Assembly: GCA_964396185.1 (NCBI GenBank)
Contig: CAYNEI010000003.1
Location: 1 to 64,000 of the forward strand
Length of the DNA stretch: 64,000 bases
Source: CAYNEI01 sp964396185
GTDB lineage: Archaea; Thermoplasmatota; SW-10-69-26
Direction of reading: 5' to 3'
Made by a program: the position numbers and the translations under genes. This document shows positions 50,298 through 57,427 of this stretch, piece after piece (within the stretch, counting starts at the first letter, position 1; each line of letters starts with the position of its first letter). The notes under the pieces were generated by a model, which was not told where the DNA came from, did not search any database, and saw nothing but the letters and a program-made list of their open reading frames with translations.

Positions 50298-50654
50298 ATG
50301 GGCAACGTCGAGGTCCGGCTCCCAGACGAGCTTGAGCAAGCCCTTGAGGCGTTGGCTGCTGAGCTCGATACGAACCGCTCCGCGGTGGTGAGCACCGCCC
50401 TCTCCGAGGGCCTGAGGGCCATGCGCCTCGAGCGCGGGCTCACCAAGTTCACCGCCGGGGAGCTCAGCCTTGAGGCCGCAGCAGGCTACGCCGGCGTGAG
50501 CATCTCCCAGATGGCGCGTGCGGCGACCGAGCGCGGGATCGCGTACCATCGCTACGATCCAGCAGAGGCCGAGGCCGACCGGGCGGCGGCCCTCGAGCTG
50601 CTCGCTGACGAGGAGAGCGGAGACGAGGGCGGTCGCGATCCTCAGAGATCCTGA
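50298..50654 (+). CDS. UPF0175-type antitoxin
   Basis: This 118-residue protein begins MGNVEVRLPDELEQALEALA, then SEGLRAMRLERGLTKFTAGE and AAAGYAGVSISQMARAATER, the RHH plus helix-turn-helix architecture of UPF0175 antitoxins. A DUF3368-type PIN toxin normally follows. Only a short remnant is present (next entry), so this antitoxin is now solo or nearly so. Confidence 0.75.
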   Translation: MGNVEVRLPDELEQALEALAAELDTNRSAVVSTALSEGLRAMRLERGLTKFTAGELSLEAAAGYAGVSISQMARAATERGIAYHRYDPAEAEADRAAALELLADEESGDEGGRDPQRS

Positions 50655-50730
50655 GCGACGAGCGCTCGTGGATACCTCGACGCTCATCGCGCTGGCGCGC
50701 ATCGGCGAAGGACCAGACAGTTTCACCATG
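50635..50730 (+). pseudogene. Remnant of a PIN (DUF3368-like) toxin
   Basis: In the frame following the UPF0175 antitoxin the codons read LRDPERRALVDTSTLIALAR, the first strand and helix of a DUF3368-type PIN protein. After about 30 codons similarity ends, before the promoter of the next gene. The rest of the toxin, including later acidic residues, is missing. Confidence 0.55.
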
Positions 50731-50743
50731 CCTCCTCGATCGT

Positions 50744-50753
50744 CTTTAAAAAG
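50744..50753 (+). promoter_or_regulatory. TATA box of the DUF2281-like gene
   Basis: CTTTAAAAAG is centred about 28 bases upstream of the ATG at 50777, so the mRNA is probably leaderless. It lies where the PIN remnant ends. Confidence 0.5.
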
Positions 50754-50776
50754 AAGCTCGGCCGTAAGTGCATTCG

Positions 50777-51001
50777 ATGGCCCTATCCCCGGACGAGAAG
50801 TCCTTGGAGGACCTGATCGCATCCCTCCCACCCGAGCTACGCGGAGAGGTCGAGGATTTCGCTCGCTTCCTCCTGGCTCGCAAGCCCCATGGAGAATCTC
50901 GCCATCTCGGGTTGGAGTGGGCTGGCGGTCTTCGCGAGTTTCGAGACGAGTTCACATCCGCGGAGCTCGAGGAGCGGGCGCTGGACTGGTGGGGTAGCTA
51001 G
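50777..51001 (+). CDS. DUF2281-like antitoxin
   Basis: This 74-residue protein reads SLEDLIASLPPELRGEVEDF, then ARFLLARKPHGESRH and ends LDWWGS. The pattern LPxELxxEVxDFxxFLL is that of DUF2281 proteins, which are VapB-type antitoxins of PIN toxins. The usual partner begins three bases after the stop but is cut short (next entry). The ATG at 50777 follows the TATA box. Confidence 0.7.
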   Translation: MALSPDEKSLEDLIASLPPELRGEVEDFARFLLARKPHGESRHLGLEWAGGLREFRDEFTSAELEERALDWWGS

Positions 51002-51003
51002 GC

Positions 51004-51075
51004 TTGTACCTCGTGGACACCAACGTCTGGTACGATCTGGCTCCCTCGAACATGGAGAGCGTGCTGGGGTGCTAG
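51004..51075 (+). pseudogene. N-terminal remnant of a PIN toxin
   Basis: From the TTG at 51004 the frame reads LYLVDTNVWYDLAPSNMES, then a stop TAG at 51073-51075. The LVDTNVW segment is the first acidic motif of a PIN domain, right after a DUF2281 antitoxin, which is the normal gene order. The rest is missing. The sequence 51076-51226 shows no gene. Confidence 0.6.
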
Positions 51076-51277
51076 ATCGCTAGCAGAGTTCCGCGTGGCC
51101 TCGGCGGACGTGATGAACCGGTACTTCCAACCTCCCAGCTCGAGCGTTCATGCTGGGCGAGGTCTACACCGATCGTGAGACCGATGCGACCGACGAACGA
51201 AGCCCGAAAGCCATTACATTGTACTGGTGAAGGTTCAACCCACAGCCCGTCGTAACCACCTTCGAGGTGAGCGAACG

Positions 51278-51790
51278 TTGGCAAAGGACTCCGCCGACCG
51301 AGAGATCGACGATCCGGCCTTCGGCCCCATCGAGGTGGACGCGGTCTTCACCGACGCAGATACCTTCGAGCAGCGCCTCGACGAGGTGGGGGCAGCAAGC
51401 TCGGACAGGATCTGGCCCGTAGGCGAATTCTTCGAGTGCCCGCGGTGCGGGGAGGAGACGTTCGAGGGATGCGACGATCTCACCTACCGGGTGACCAACG
51501 GGAAGCACGTCATCAGCTTCCGGCACCTCCATGGCGCGCGTTGTACGAACTGTGATGCCAGCACGCTGGAACCCTACGAGCAGATCGGGGTCGATGCCGA
51601 AGCCGGCGTCGGCTTCCACGCCGATTACGAAGCCAAGGTCTCCAGGATCGGCTCCGGGACGCTTGGCACCTACTGGCCCAAGGATGTTCAACGCGTCCTG
51701 GGCCTTAAGCCCCACAAGCGAGCGTTCATCGAGATCATCGACCGGGACGCGGTGCTCGTCCGATTCACCGCCGCGGAAGAGCCGGGGTAG
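51278..51790 (+). CDS. YgiT-type zinc-finger fused to an AbrB-like domain
   Basis: About 170 residues. Two CxxC pairs, FECPRCGEETFEGCD and GARCTNCDASTLEPYEQIGV, make the YgiT/MqsA-type zinc finger. The C-terminal KVSRIGSGTLGTYWPKDVQR, then VLGLKPHKRAFIEIIDRDAV, is like a SpoVT/AbrB DNA-binding domain. The TTG at 51278 is chosen because GAGGTGAGC lies before it; a GTG at 51227 is the alternative. YgiT-type proteins are antitoxins and repressors. No toxin gene adjoins it. It is four bases from the convergent CBS gene. Confidence 0.6.
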   Translation: MAKDSADREIDDPAFGPIEVDAVFTDADTFEQRLDEVGAASSDRIWPVGEFFECPRCGEETFEGCDDLTYRVTNGKHVISFRHLHGARCTNCDASTLEPYEQIGVDAEAGVGFHADYEAKVSRIGSGTLGTYWPKDVQRVLGLKPHKRAFIEIIDRDAVLVRFTAAEEPG

Positions 51791-51793
51791 GCC

Positions 51794-52210
51794 TCACCCT
51801 TCCCAATGCGTGCGCAGGTGGTCGCGGGCTTGCCGGGCCAGATCGGGTTGGGCGTACGCGATGTCGGTGACGGTGACCACGCCGCGCACATCGCCTTCCA
51901 GCGCGACGACGAGGTGCTTGACGCCGTGCTCCATCATGCGCTCGATGGCGTCGTCCAGGGCCGCTGCGGGCTCGATGGTGATGACCGGCTCACTCATGAT
52001 CTCGCCGGCTGTGGTCTCTGTAGGCGAGGCGCCTGTGGCCACGACCTTGTGCACGATGTCGCCCTCGGTCATGATGCCGGCCATCTCGCCTTGCTTGAGC
52101 ACGAGCAGGGAGCCGACACGGTTCTCGCGCATGGCCTCGGCGGCCTCGCGCACGCTCTGGTCGTGGTCCACCGTGACCGGTGGCTTGCTCATCACGGAGA
52201 AGATGGCCAT
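51794..52210 (-). CDS. CBS-domain pair protein
   Basis: This 138-residue protein is two CBS motifs in tandem: VREAAEAMRENRVGSLLVLK, then GIMTEGDIVHKVVATG and EIMSEPVITIEPAAALDDAI, VKHLVVALEGDVRGVVTVTD. Such free-standing CBS proteins bind adenosyl nucleotides and act as sensors of energy state. No fused enzyme domain is seen. It is followed upstream by the hydrolase gene at 52265 with a 54-base gap. Confidence 0.85.
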   Translation of the reverse strand: MAIFSVMSKPPVTVDHDQSVREAAEAMRENRVGSLLVLKQGEMAGIMTEGDIVHKVVATGASPTETTAGEIMSEPVITIEPAAALDDAIERMMEHGVKHLVVALEGDVRGVVTVTDIAYAQPDLARQARDHLRTHWEG

Positions 52211-52264
52211 TGGGGTCTCCTAGTAAGGTGTCGTAAGGTGTCCTGGGGTCAGGGGATCCTGGGG

Positions 52265-52975
52265 TCAATACGTCATGGAGGCATCGGGCTTGAGCACATG
52301 GGTGTCGGCCTTGGCGCTCTTGTCGACTTGGCGCGCGAAGGCTTCCGGGTCCTGCTCGATGGGCTCGAAGGTGTCGTAGTGGATGGGGATGCAGGCCTCT
52401 GCCCCCGTCCAGTCCACGGCCACGGCGGCGTGTCGGGGGCCCATGGTGAACACATCGCCGATGGGCACGGCCACGAGATCGGGCGAGAAGACGTCGCGGA
52501 TCACGTGCTTGAAGTCGCCCATGAGCGCCGTGTCGCCCATGTGGTAGAAGCTGGTCTCGCCGTCGTCGATGATGAACCCGGCCGGGTGGCCGCCCTCACC
52601 CATGAATGGGCCGTCTCCGCCTGGACATCCGCCGGAGTGGCTGGCCGAGACCATGGTGATCTCTGCACCACCGAGCTCGACGGTGCCGCCCATGTTCATC
52701 CCGCCGCCCCCGGTGCCGGCGGCGTCGTCCAGGCCAAGCGTGTTGCAGTACTGCATGATCTCGTGGATGGCGAGCACGGGCGCGCCGATCTCGGCGGTGG
52801 CGCCGAAGTGGTCAGCGTGCCCGTGGGTGATGAGCACGGCCTCGGCATCCACGTCCTCAGCGGTGGTCTGTGTGAGGCCGTTGCCGGCATCCGAGGTGAA
52901 CGGGTCGATGGCCAGCCGGGCGCCGCTGGCGAGCTCGAGCTCGAAGAACGCGTGACCGTGGAAGGTGAGTTTCAT
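52265..52975 (-). CDS. UPF0173 metal-dependent hydrolase (metallo-beta-lactamase fold)
   Basis: This 236-residue protein starts LTFHGHAFFELELASGARLA and has the MBL signature LITHGHADHFGATAEIG. The UPF0173-type motifs FYHMGDTALMGDFKHVI and IPIHYDTFEPIEQDPEAFA follow. Proteins of this family are conserved single-domain hydrolases with unknown substrate. Start at 52975 is an ATG. The 380-base gap upstream to the PAP2 gene holds the 54-base tandem repeats. Confidence 0.85.
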   Translation of the reverse strand: MKLTFHGHAFFELELASGARLAIDPFTSDAGNGLTQTTAEDVDAEAVLITHGHADHFGATAEIGAPVLAIHEIMQYCNTLGLDDAAGTGGGGMNMGGTVELGGAEITMVSASHSGGCPGGDGPFMGEGGHPAGFIIDDGETSFYHMGDTALMGDFKHVIRDVFSPDLVAVPIGDVFTMGPRHAAVAVDWTGAEACIPIHYDTFEPIEQDPEAFARQVDKSAKADTHVLKPDASMTY

Positions 52976-53202
52976 CGTTCTCCCTGACAGGCAACCCGTG
53001 CGGGCCTAGATAAGCATGTGGCCCTGGTCCGTGTTGGGGATCCCCAACCTCTCACCACAAGGGCACAACGGGCACAACGACGCGCCAAGGGTAAGGATCC
53101 GACGGGGGATCCAAGCCCATGCGGCGGGCGTCGGTTGCCGGGATCCAGACCGGCGGCGTGGGCCGCGCAAGCCCAGGGAGCCGACAGGTTTGGTCGGTTC
53201 CC

Positions 53203-53354
53203 CCGAGAGGTTCCTTGTGTTCGTTGTGGCGTTGTGGTGAGTGTGGTTGGTTGGGTCCGAGAGGTTCCTTGTGTTCGTTGTGGCGTTGTGGTAACCGTGG
53301 TTGGTTGGGTCCGAGAGGCCCGTTGTGTTCGTTGTGGCGTTGTGGTGAGCGTGG
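53203..53354. repeat. Tandem 54-base repeat, about three copies, with scattered relatives
   Basis: Three units of 54 bases begin at 53203, 53257 and 53311, each opening with CCGAGAGG and containing TTGTGTTCGTTGTGGCGTTG. Units 1 and 2 are nearly identical; the third is altered at both ends and runs into the PAP2 gene end. Related words recur as inverted copies at 53051-53082 and 60337-60370 and as a direct copy at 60565-60598. They are too few and too variable for CRISPR. The gap 52976-53202 shows nothing else. Confidence 0.7.
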
Positions 53355-54269
53355 TCAACCGTGCTCGGTGTCGCCCACGGGTCGCACCCGTTCCCAGATG
53401 CCCGCGGCGACCCGACGCACGGCCTCGCCTGCGCGCTCCAGGCCGCCCACGATGTCCTCGTGGACCTCCTCGACGATCAACGCGCCCAAGTAGCCGATGA
53501 GCAGGCCGCCGGGGATGTCCAGGATCCAGTGGATGCCGAGGTAGAGGATGCTGAACGTGAACACGAGCAGCTGGATCCCGATGAGCCAGAAGTAGCGGCG
53601 GTAGCCCCAGGTCGAGAGGGTCTCGCCGCGGTCGCGCATGGTCCAGTAGAGGAGCACGAAGAGGCCGAACGGGATGGCGATGTGGAGGCTGGGCCAGGCG
53701 TTGTCCAGGGGGTCCACGTGGCTGAAGAACTGGAGATACGTGCCGGACGAGTGGTAGAGCAGGCTCTCCATGCCGGGGATGAAATCTCCCGTGATCTGGA
53801 CGTTGAAGAAGATGTAGAAGGGGACGGCTAAGATGTAGATGACCACGGTGCTGAGCACGACCTTGTTGGCCAGCTCGCGGTCGTCCATGTAGGTGGCCAG
53901 GATGAAGGAGAAGTAGGTGAGGAAGACGTAGCCGAACAGGTAGTTGGTGTTGAGCACCCAGGTGAGCGCTGGGTGGGCAAACGCGTTCTGGAACCAGAGG
54001 ACCACGTCGCCTTCCAGGCGGTGGATGAGGAAGGTGAAGTCGCCGAACACGCCTCGGATGGGGTCGTTGAGGCTGTCCACGTAGCCCTTCCAGACGTAGA
54101 GCGCGCCGAAGAGGAGCAGGTGGGGCCAGTACCGGGTCACCATGAGCTGGAGGGTGCCCCAGAACCCGTTGTCCGTCTTGTGGGGACGGAACAGCAGGAT
54201 CATGAGGGGCGACGCGACGAGCGTCAGGAGCAAAAAGATCCGGGAGACGGACCAGATGCCAAGCCCCAT
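53355..54269 (-). CDS. PAP2-family membrane phosphatase, copy 1
   Basis: This 304-residue protein has about six membrane segments and the PAP2 motifs DNAWPSLHIAIPFG (the PSxH part) near residue 190, and LYLGIHWILDIPGG near 250 (the HxxxD part). It belongs to the lipid phosphatase / inositol-phosphorylceramide-synthase-like group. With uppS nearby, recycling of polyprenyl diphosphate carriers or membrane-lipid remodelling is a reasonable guess. A paralog lies directly upstream at 54357. Family membership is clear, substrate is not. Confidence 0.75.
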   Translation of the reverse strand: MGLGIWSVSRIFLLLTLVASPLMILLFRPHKTDNGFWGTLQLMVTRYWPHLLLFGALYVWKGYVDSLNDPIRGVFGDFTFLIHRLEGDVVLWFQNAFAHPALTWVLNTNYLFGYVFLTYFSFILATYMDDRELANKVVLSTVVIYILAVPFYIFFNVQITGDFIPGMESLLYHSSGTYLQFFSHVDPLDNAWPSLHIAIPFGLFVLLYWTMRDRGETLSTWGYRRYFWLIGIQLLVFTFSILYLGIHWILDIPGGLLIGYLGALIVEEVHEDIVGGLERAGEAVRRVAAGIWERVRPVGDTEHG

Positions 54270-54356
54270 GGTTAGCTCCGCACAGACGAGGTCCCCTTAT
54301 AGGGGTATGGGCTCAGGGCCCAGGGGTGGTTCCGGGGAGAGAGCTGCATGGCTTTC

Positions 54357-55253
54357 TCATCCCCCTTGGACGCGGTGCCAGGCGCTCGAGAGGGCCTGGT
54401 TGATGCGTCTGGCGAAGCGGTCGATCACGCTGAAAGCGTCGCGGTGGATCTCCTTGGTGATCATGGCTCCCAAATAGCCCATGAGCAGGCCACCTGGGAT
54501 GTCGAGCACCCAGTGGACGCCGAGGTAAAGCACGCTGAAGGAGTAGACGGCGAGCTGGGCCATGGCGAAGTAGAGGAAGGGCGCGTACCCGCTGGCCAGC
54601 GGCCGGATGCCGCGGTCGCGCAGGGTCCACCAGAGCACGAGCACGTAGGCGTACGGGATGCCGATGTGCAGGCTGGGCCAAGCGTTGTCCAAGGGGTCCG
54701 CGGTGGCGAAGAAGGTGAAGTAGGACTCGCGGGAGTGGTAGAGCAGGCTCTTCATGCCGGGCAGGTAGTCGCTGGTGACCTGCACGTTGAAGAAGACGTA
54801 GATGGGAAGGGTGAGGATGTAGAGGACGAGGAGCACGAGGATCATCTGGTTGGCCACCTCGCGGTCGTCGGCGTAGGCGGCGATCATCACGCTGAGGAAC
54901 GAGAGCAGCATGAACCCGAAGAGGTAGTTGAAGTTCAGCAGCTCGGTGAGCACGGGGTGTTGGAAGGTCTGCTGGATCCAGATGACCAGGTCGCCCTCGA
55001 GGGTGTGGATGAGGAAGGTGAAGTTGCCCAGCAAGCCGCGGATGGGGTCGTTGAGGCTGTCTACGTAGGTTTTCAGGGTCTGGATGACGCCGAAGAGCGC
55101 GAAGTGGACCCAGTAGTCCTGGACCAGGCGCTTGGCCGTCTCCAGAAGGGTCCCTGGCATGCGCTTGGGTCTGAAGAGAAGGATGGCAGGTGGCGCCAGG
55201 ACCAGCAGGAGCAAGACCAAGAGGAGGCCAAGGGACCAGAACTCCTGTGCCAT
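54357..55253 (-). CDS. PAP2-family membrane phosphatase, copy 2
   Basis: This 298-residue protein shares most blocks with copy 1: YVDSLNDPIRGLLGNFTFLI, DNAWPSLHIGIPYAYVLVLW and LYLGVHWVLDIPGGLLMGYL. The two genes follow each other with an 87-base gap and clearly arose by tandem duplication. Both keep the catalytic Arg/His residues, so both are likely active, perhaps with different substrates. The divergent membrane gene at 55364 starts 110 bases away. Confidence 0.75.
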   Translation of the reverse strand: MAQEFWSLGLLLVLLLLVLAPPAILLFRPKRMPGTLLETAKRLVQDYWVHFALFGVIQTLKTYVDSLNDPIRGLLGNFTFLIHTLEGDLVIWIQQTFQHPVLTELLNFNYLFGFMLLSFLSVMIAAYADDREVANQMILVLLVLYILTLPIYVFFNVQVTSDYLPGMKSLLYHSRESYFTFFATADPLDNAWPSLHIGIPYAYVLVLWWTLRDRGIRPLASGYAPFLYFAMAQLAVYSFSVLYLGVHWVLDIPGGLLMGYLGAMITKEIHRDAFSVIDRFARRINQALSSAWHRVQGG

Positions 55254-55363
55254 GGGCGCACCTCAAGGGGGCTGACAAGCTTATAGGCCTGTCGGCGCCC
55301 GCGGCCCGGGGTCGGCCGGGAAGGGAAGGCTAAAGAGGTCGAGACCGTACGCAACAGCTAGCG

Positions 55364-55951
55364 ATGTTGCGGGTGACCATCGTGCTCATGGGCTTTGCCG
55401 TGTTCGGCGCGCTCTTCGCGGCAGCCTACTACCAGCCGACCCAGGTGGAGCGCGAGCTCCCATCACCCAAGTTCCGCTTGGCCCCTGGCGAGATGGTACC
55501 GGATTTCATCGAGCCTGCGGGCGCGGGGGAGAACATCTCGGTGAACATCACCGTGCTCACAGGGGGGCCCATCGAGGTCTACCTGATGAACATGGAGAAC
55601 CTCACGGCCAGAGCGCTCAACGGCTCGACGTACTCGTTCGAGCTGGGGCCAGATGTCCTCTACGATCTGAACTTGAGCAAGCGCAACATCACGGACACCT
55701 ACGACTTCAACTTCGTGGCCGACGGGCAGAACCGCACCGCGCTGCTCATCGGCTCGCAGCAGGATCTCAACGAATCCGCGTCAGCCGAGGAGCAGACCAC
55801 CGAGGTGGCGGTCACCATGCGCTACACGGAGCGCGAGACGCGCTCGCTGGTGATCGGCTACATCCTGGCCGCGCCGTCCTTGGCCCTGGTGGGCTACGTG
55901 ATCTACCGCCGCCTGCGCCACGGCCGCGCGGGGAAGAGCGGGCCACCCTAG
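55364..55951 (+). CDS. Uncharacterised bitopic extracytoplasmic protein
   Basis: This 195-residue protein has an N-terminal hydrophobic segment IVLMGFAVFGALFAAAYY, an extracellular region rich in Asn-x-Ser/Thr sites (ISVNITVL, ENLTARAL, NLSKRNITDT) and a C-terminal TM with VIGYILAAPSLALVGYVIYR before a basic tail. I do not recognise the family. The many N-glycosylation sequons suit an archaeal surface protein that is glycosylated. It is divergent from the PAP2 genes. Confidence 0.55.
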   Translation: MLRVTIVLMGFAVFGALFAAAYYQPTQVERELPSPKFRLAPGEMVPDFIEPAGAGENISVNITVLTGGPIEVYLMNMENLTARALNGSTYSFELGPDVLYDLNLSKRNITDTYDFNFVADGQNRTALLIGSQQDLNESASAEEQTTEVAVTMRYTERETRSLVIGYILAAPSLALVGYVIYRRLRHGRAGKSGPP

Positions 55952-55996
55952 CCGGCGCGCTACCCCAAGGGAAGGGCACGAAGAAGCCACGAAGCC

Positions 55997-57427
55997 CTAG
56001 CCCTGGACGTTGGCGCGAACGTTGGCTTGTCGCAGGGTCACGAAGAGGTCGTAGACGTCGCTCGTGGGGTCGGGGTCGAGCAGGCCCCAGATGTCCACGC
56101 GGGCCCACGTGCTGGCGTTGACGATGTCGAACCCGGTGCCCTCGCCCAGACCAGCATCCAGCAGCTCGTCGCGCCACAGGGTCGTCCACAGCGCGGGGTG
56201 GTCGGTGGTGACGTTGATGGTGAAGTTCGTGGCCTGGGCGCGCAGCAGGTAGTTCTCGCGCGCGTTCGTGAACACCGTGCCCGTGCCTGAGCCTGTGACC
56301 GTGGTGGTGTCGCCCTGGGTGGTGGGCACGGTCATGCTGAGCACCACCGTGTTGGAGGAGAGCCCAGCATCGAACCCCGGCGAGATCTTGAACACCGAGC
56401 CGTCCTCTTGATCGAGGATCAGGCCACCGTTCTCGAGCAGGAAGGTCTGGTCGACGAGGTTGCCGTTGGTGGCCTCGTAGGCGATGGTTCCGCCCTTGAA
56501 GGTGCGGTTGTAGCCCTCGGCCACGAGCCCGCCGCTGCCTTGGAGGATGGGGCCGCCGTCGCTGGCCTGGAAGTACGTGATGCTGTACTCGGCTGTGATC
56601 GTGTCGCTGCCGCTTCCGGCGTCACCGTCGCCTGGGCAGCTGCCGGTCTCGCCGATGTCGTCCTGGACGCGCAGGATGAGCTCCATGGGTTTCTCGGCCA
56701 CGCCGAGCACCTGGTCGAAGCGGTAGTCGGGGTTGAGCGCGTTGAGCCAGAACGGGGCGTACTCCTGGTTGTTGAAGTAGCTCTGGGCGTTGTTGTAGAG
56801 GATGGCGCCGTCGGCATCGCGCACGACGGTGTGCAGGTCCCAGTCCGGGGCGTGGTCGGCCACGCACGTGCGGAACTCGCCGGCGAAGTCGCCATCGGCA
56901 TCGCGGACCTCGACGGCCACGTGGTCGCCCTGGTAGTCGCGTGCGATGCGGTCGATGCGCACGCGCAGATTCACGACCTCGTCGACGTCCTCGATGGGGG
57001 TTGAGCCGCCGGAGACGTCGGTCCACGCCTCGGGTTGGCTGATGCGTTTGGAGCTGTTGAGCTGCTGGATGAGCACCTGCTTGGCGTCCACGCGCACGGG
57101 CTTGTCCTCCGGCGTGTAGCTCAGCGATCCGCTCACCGTGGCCGAGGAGAAGATCGACGTGCGTTCGCGGCCCAGATCGATGGGCGTGGCCGAGATGCCG
57201 GTGGTCTGGTTGGCGGCGTGCTGGTCAAGCGTCGCTTTGAGCGTGGTGAGCTGGCCGGAGACCTGGCGGCTGTGCTCGGCTTCCAGGGCCGCATCGAGCT
57301 CCGGGGCCACGCTGAACTGGTAGCTCACGAAGGCCATGAGCGCCACGCCGGTTAGCAGCATGGCTCCCAGGATGAGGCTAACACCCTGGTCGTTGCGTGT
57401 GACCGGCGTTTCGGTTGCGCGCATCAT
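55997..57427 (-). CDS. Large pilin-like secreted protein, second gene
   Basis: This 476-residue protein has an N-terminal hydrophobic helix after a basic start: QGVSLILGAMLLTGVALMAF, like a class III (archaeal type IV) pilin signal. The rest is a large beta-rich extracellular domain with sequons such as FTINVTTD and GYNRTFKGG. No known enzyme domain is seen. It overlaps the stop of the upstream pilin-like gene (ATGA at 57424-57427), so both are co-translated. They may build or cap a surface filament. Confidence 0.6.
   Translation of the reverse strand: MMRATETPVTRNDQGVSLILGAMLLTGVALMAFVSYQFSVAPELDAALEAEHSRQVSGQLTTLKATLDQHAANQTTGISATPIDLGRERTSIFSSATVSGSLSYTPEDKPVRVDAKQVLIQQLNSSKRISQPEAWTDVSGGSTPIEDVDEVVNLRVRIDRIARDYQGDHVAVEVRDADGDFAGEFRTCVADHAPDWDLHTVVRDADGAILYNNAQSYFNNQEYAPFWLNALNPDYRFDQVLGVAEKPMELILRVQDDIGETGSCPGDGDAGSGSDTITAEYSITYFQASDGGPILQGSGGLVAEGYNRTFKGGTIAYEATNGNLVDQTFLLENGGLILDQEDGSVFKISPGFDAGLSSNTVVLSMTVPTTQGDTTTVTGSGTGTVFTNARENYLLRAQATNFTINVTTDHPALWTTLWRDELLDAGLGEGTGFDIVNASTWARVDIWGLLDPDPTSDVYDLFVTLRQANVRANVQG

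Noticed and set aside
53203..53364. CRISPR array
   Set aside because: Units are 54 bases and contiguous without unique spacers, only three copies, and no cas genes are in the window.
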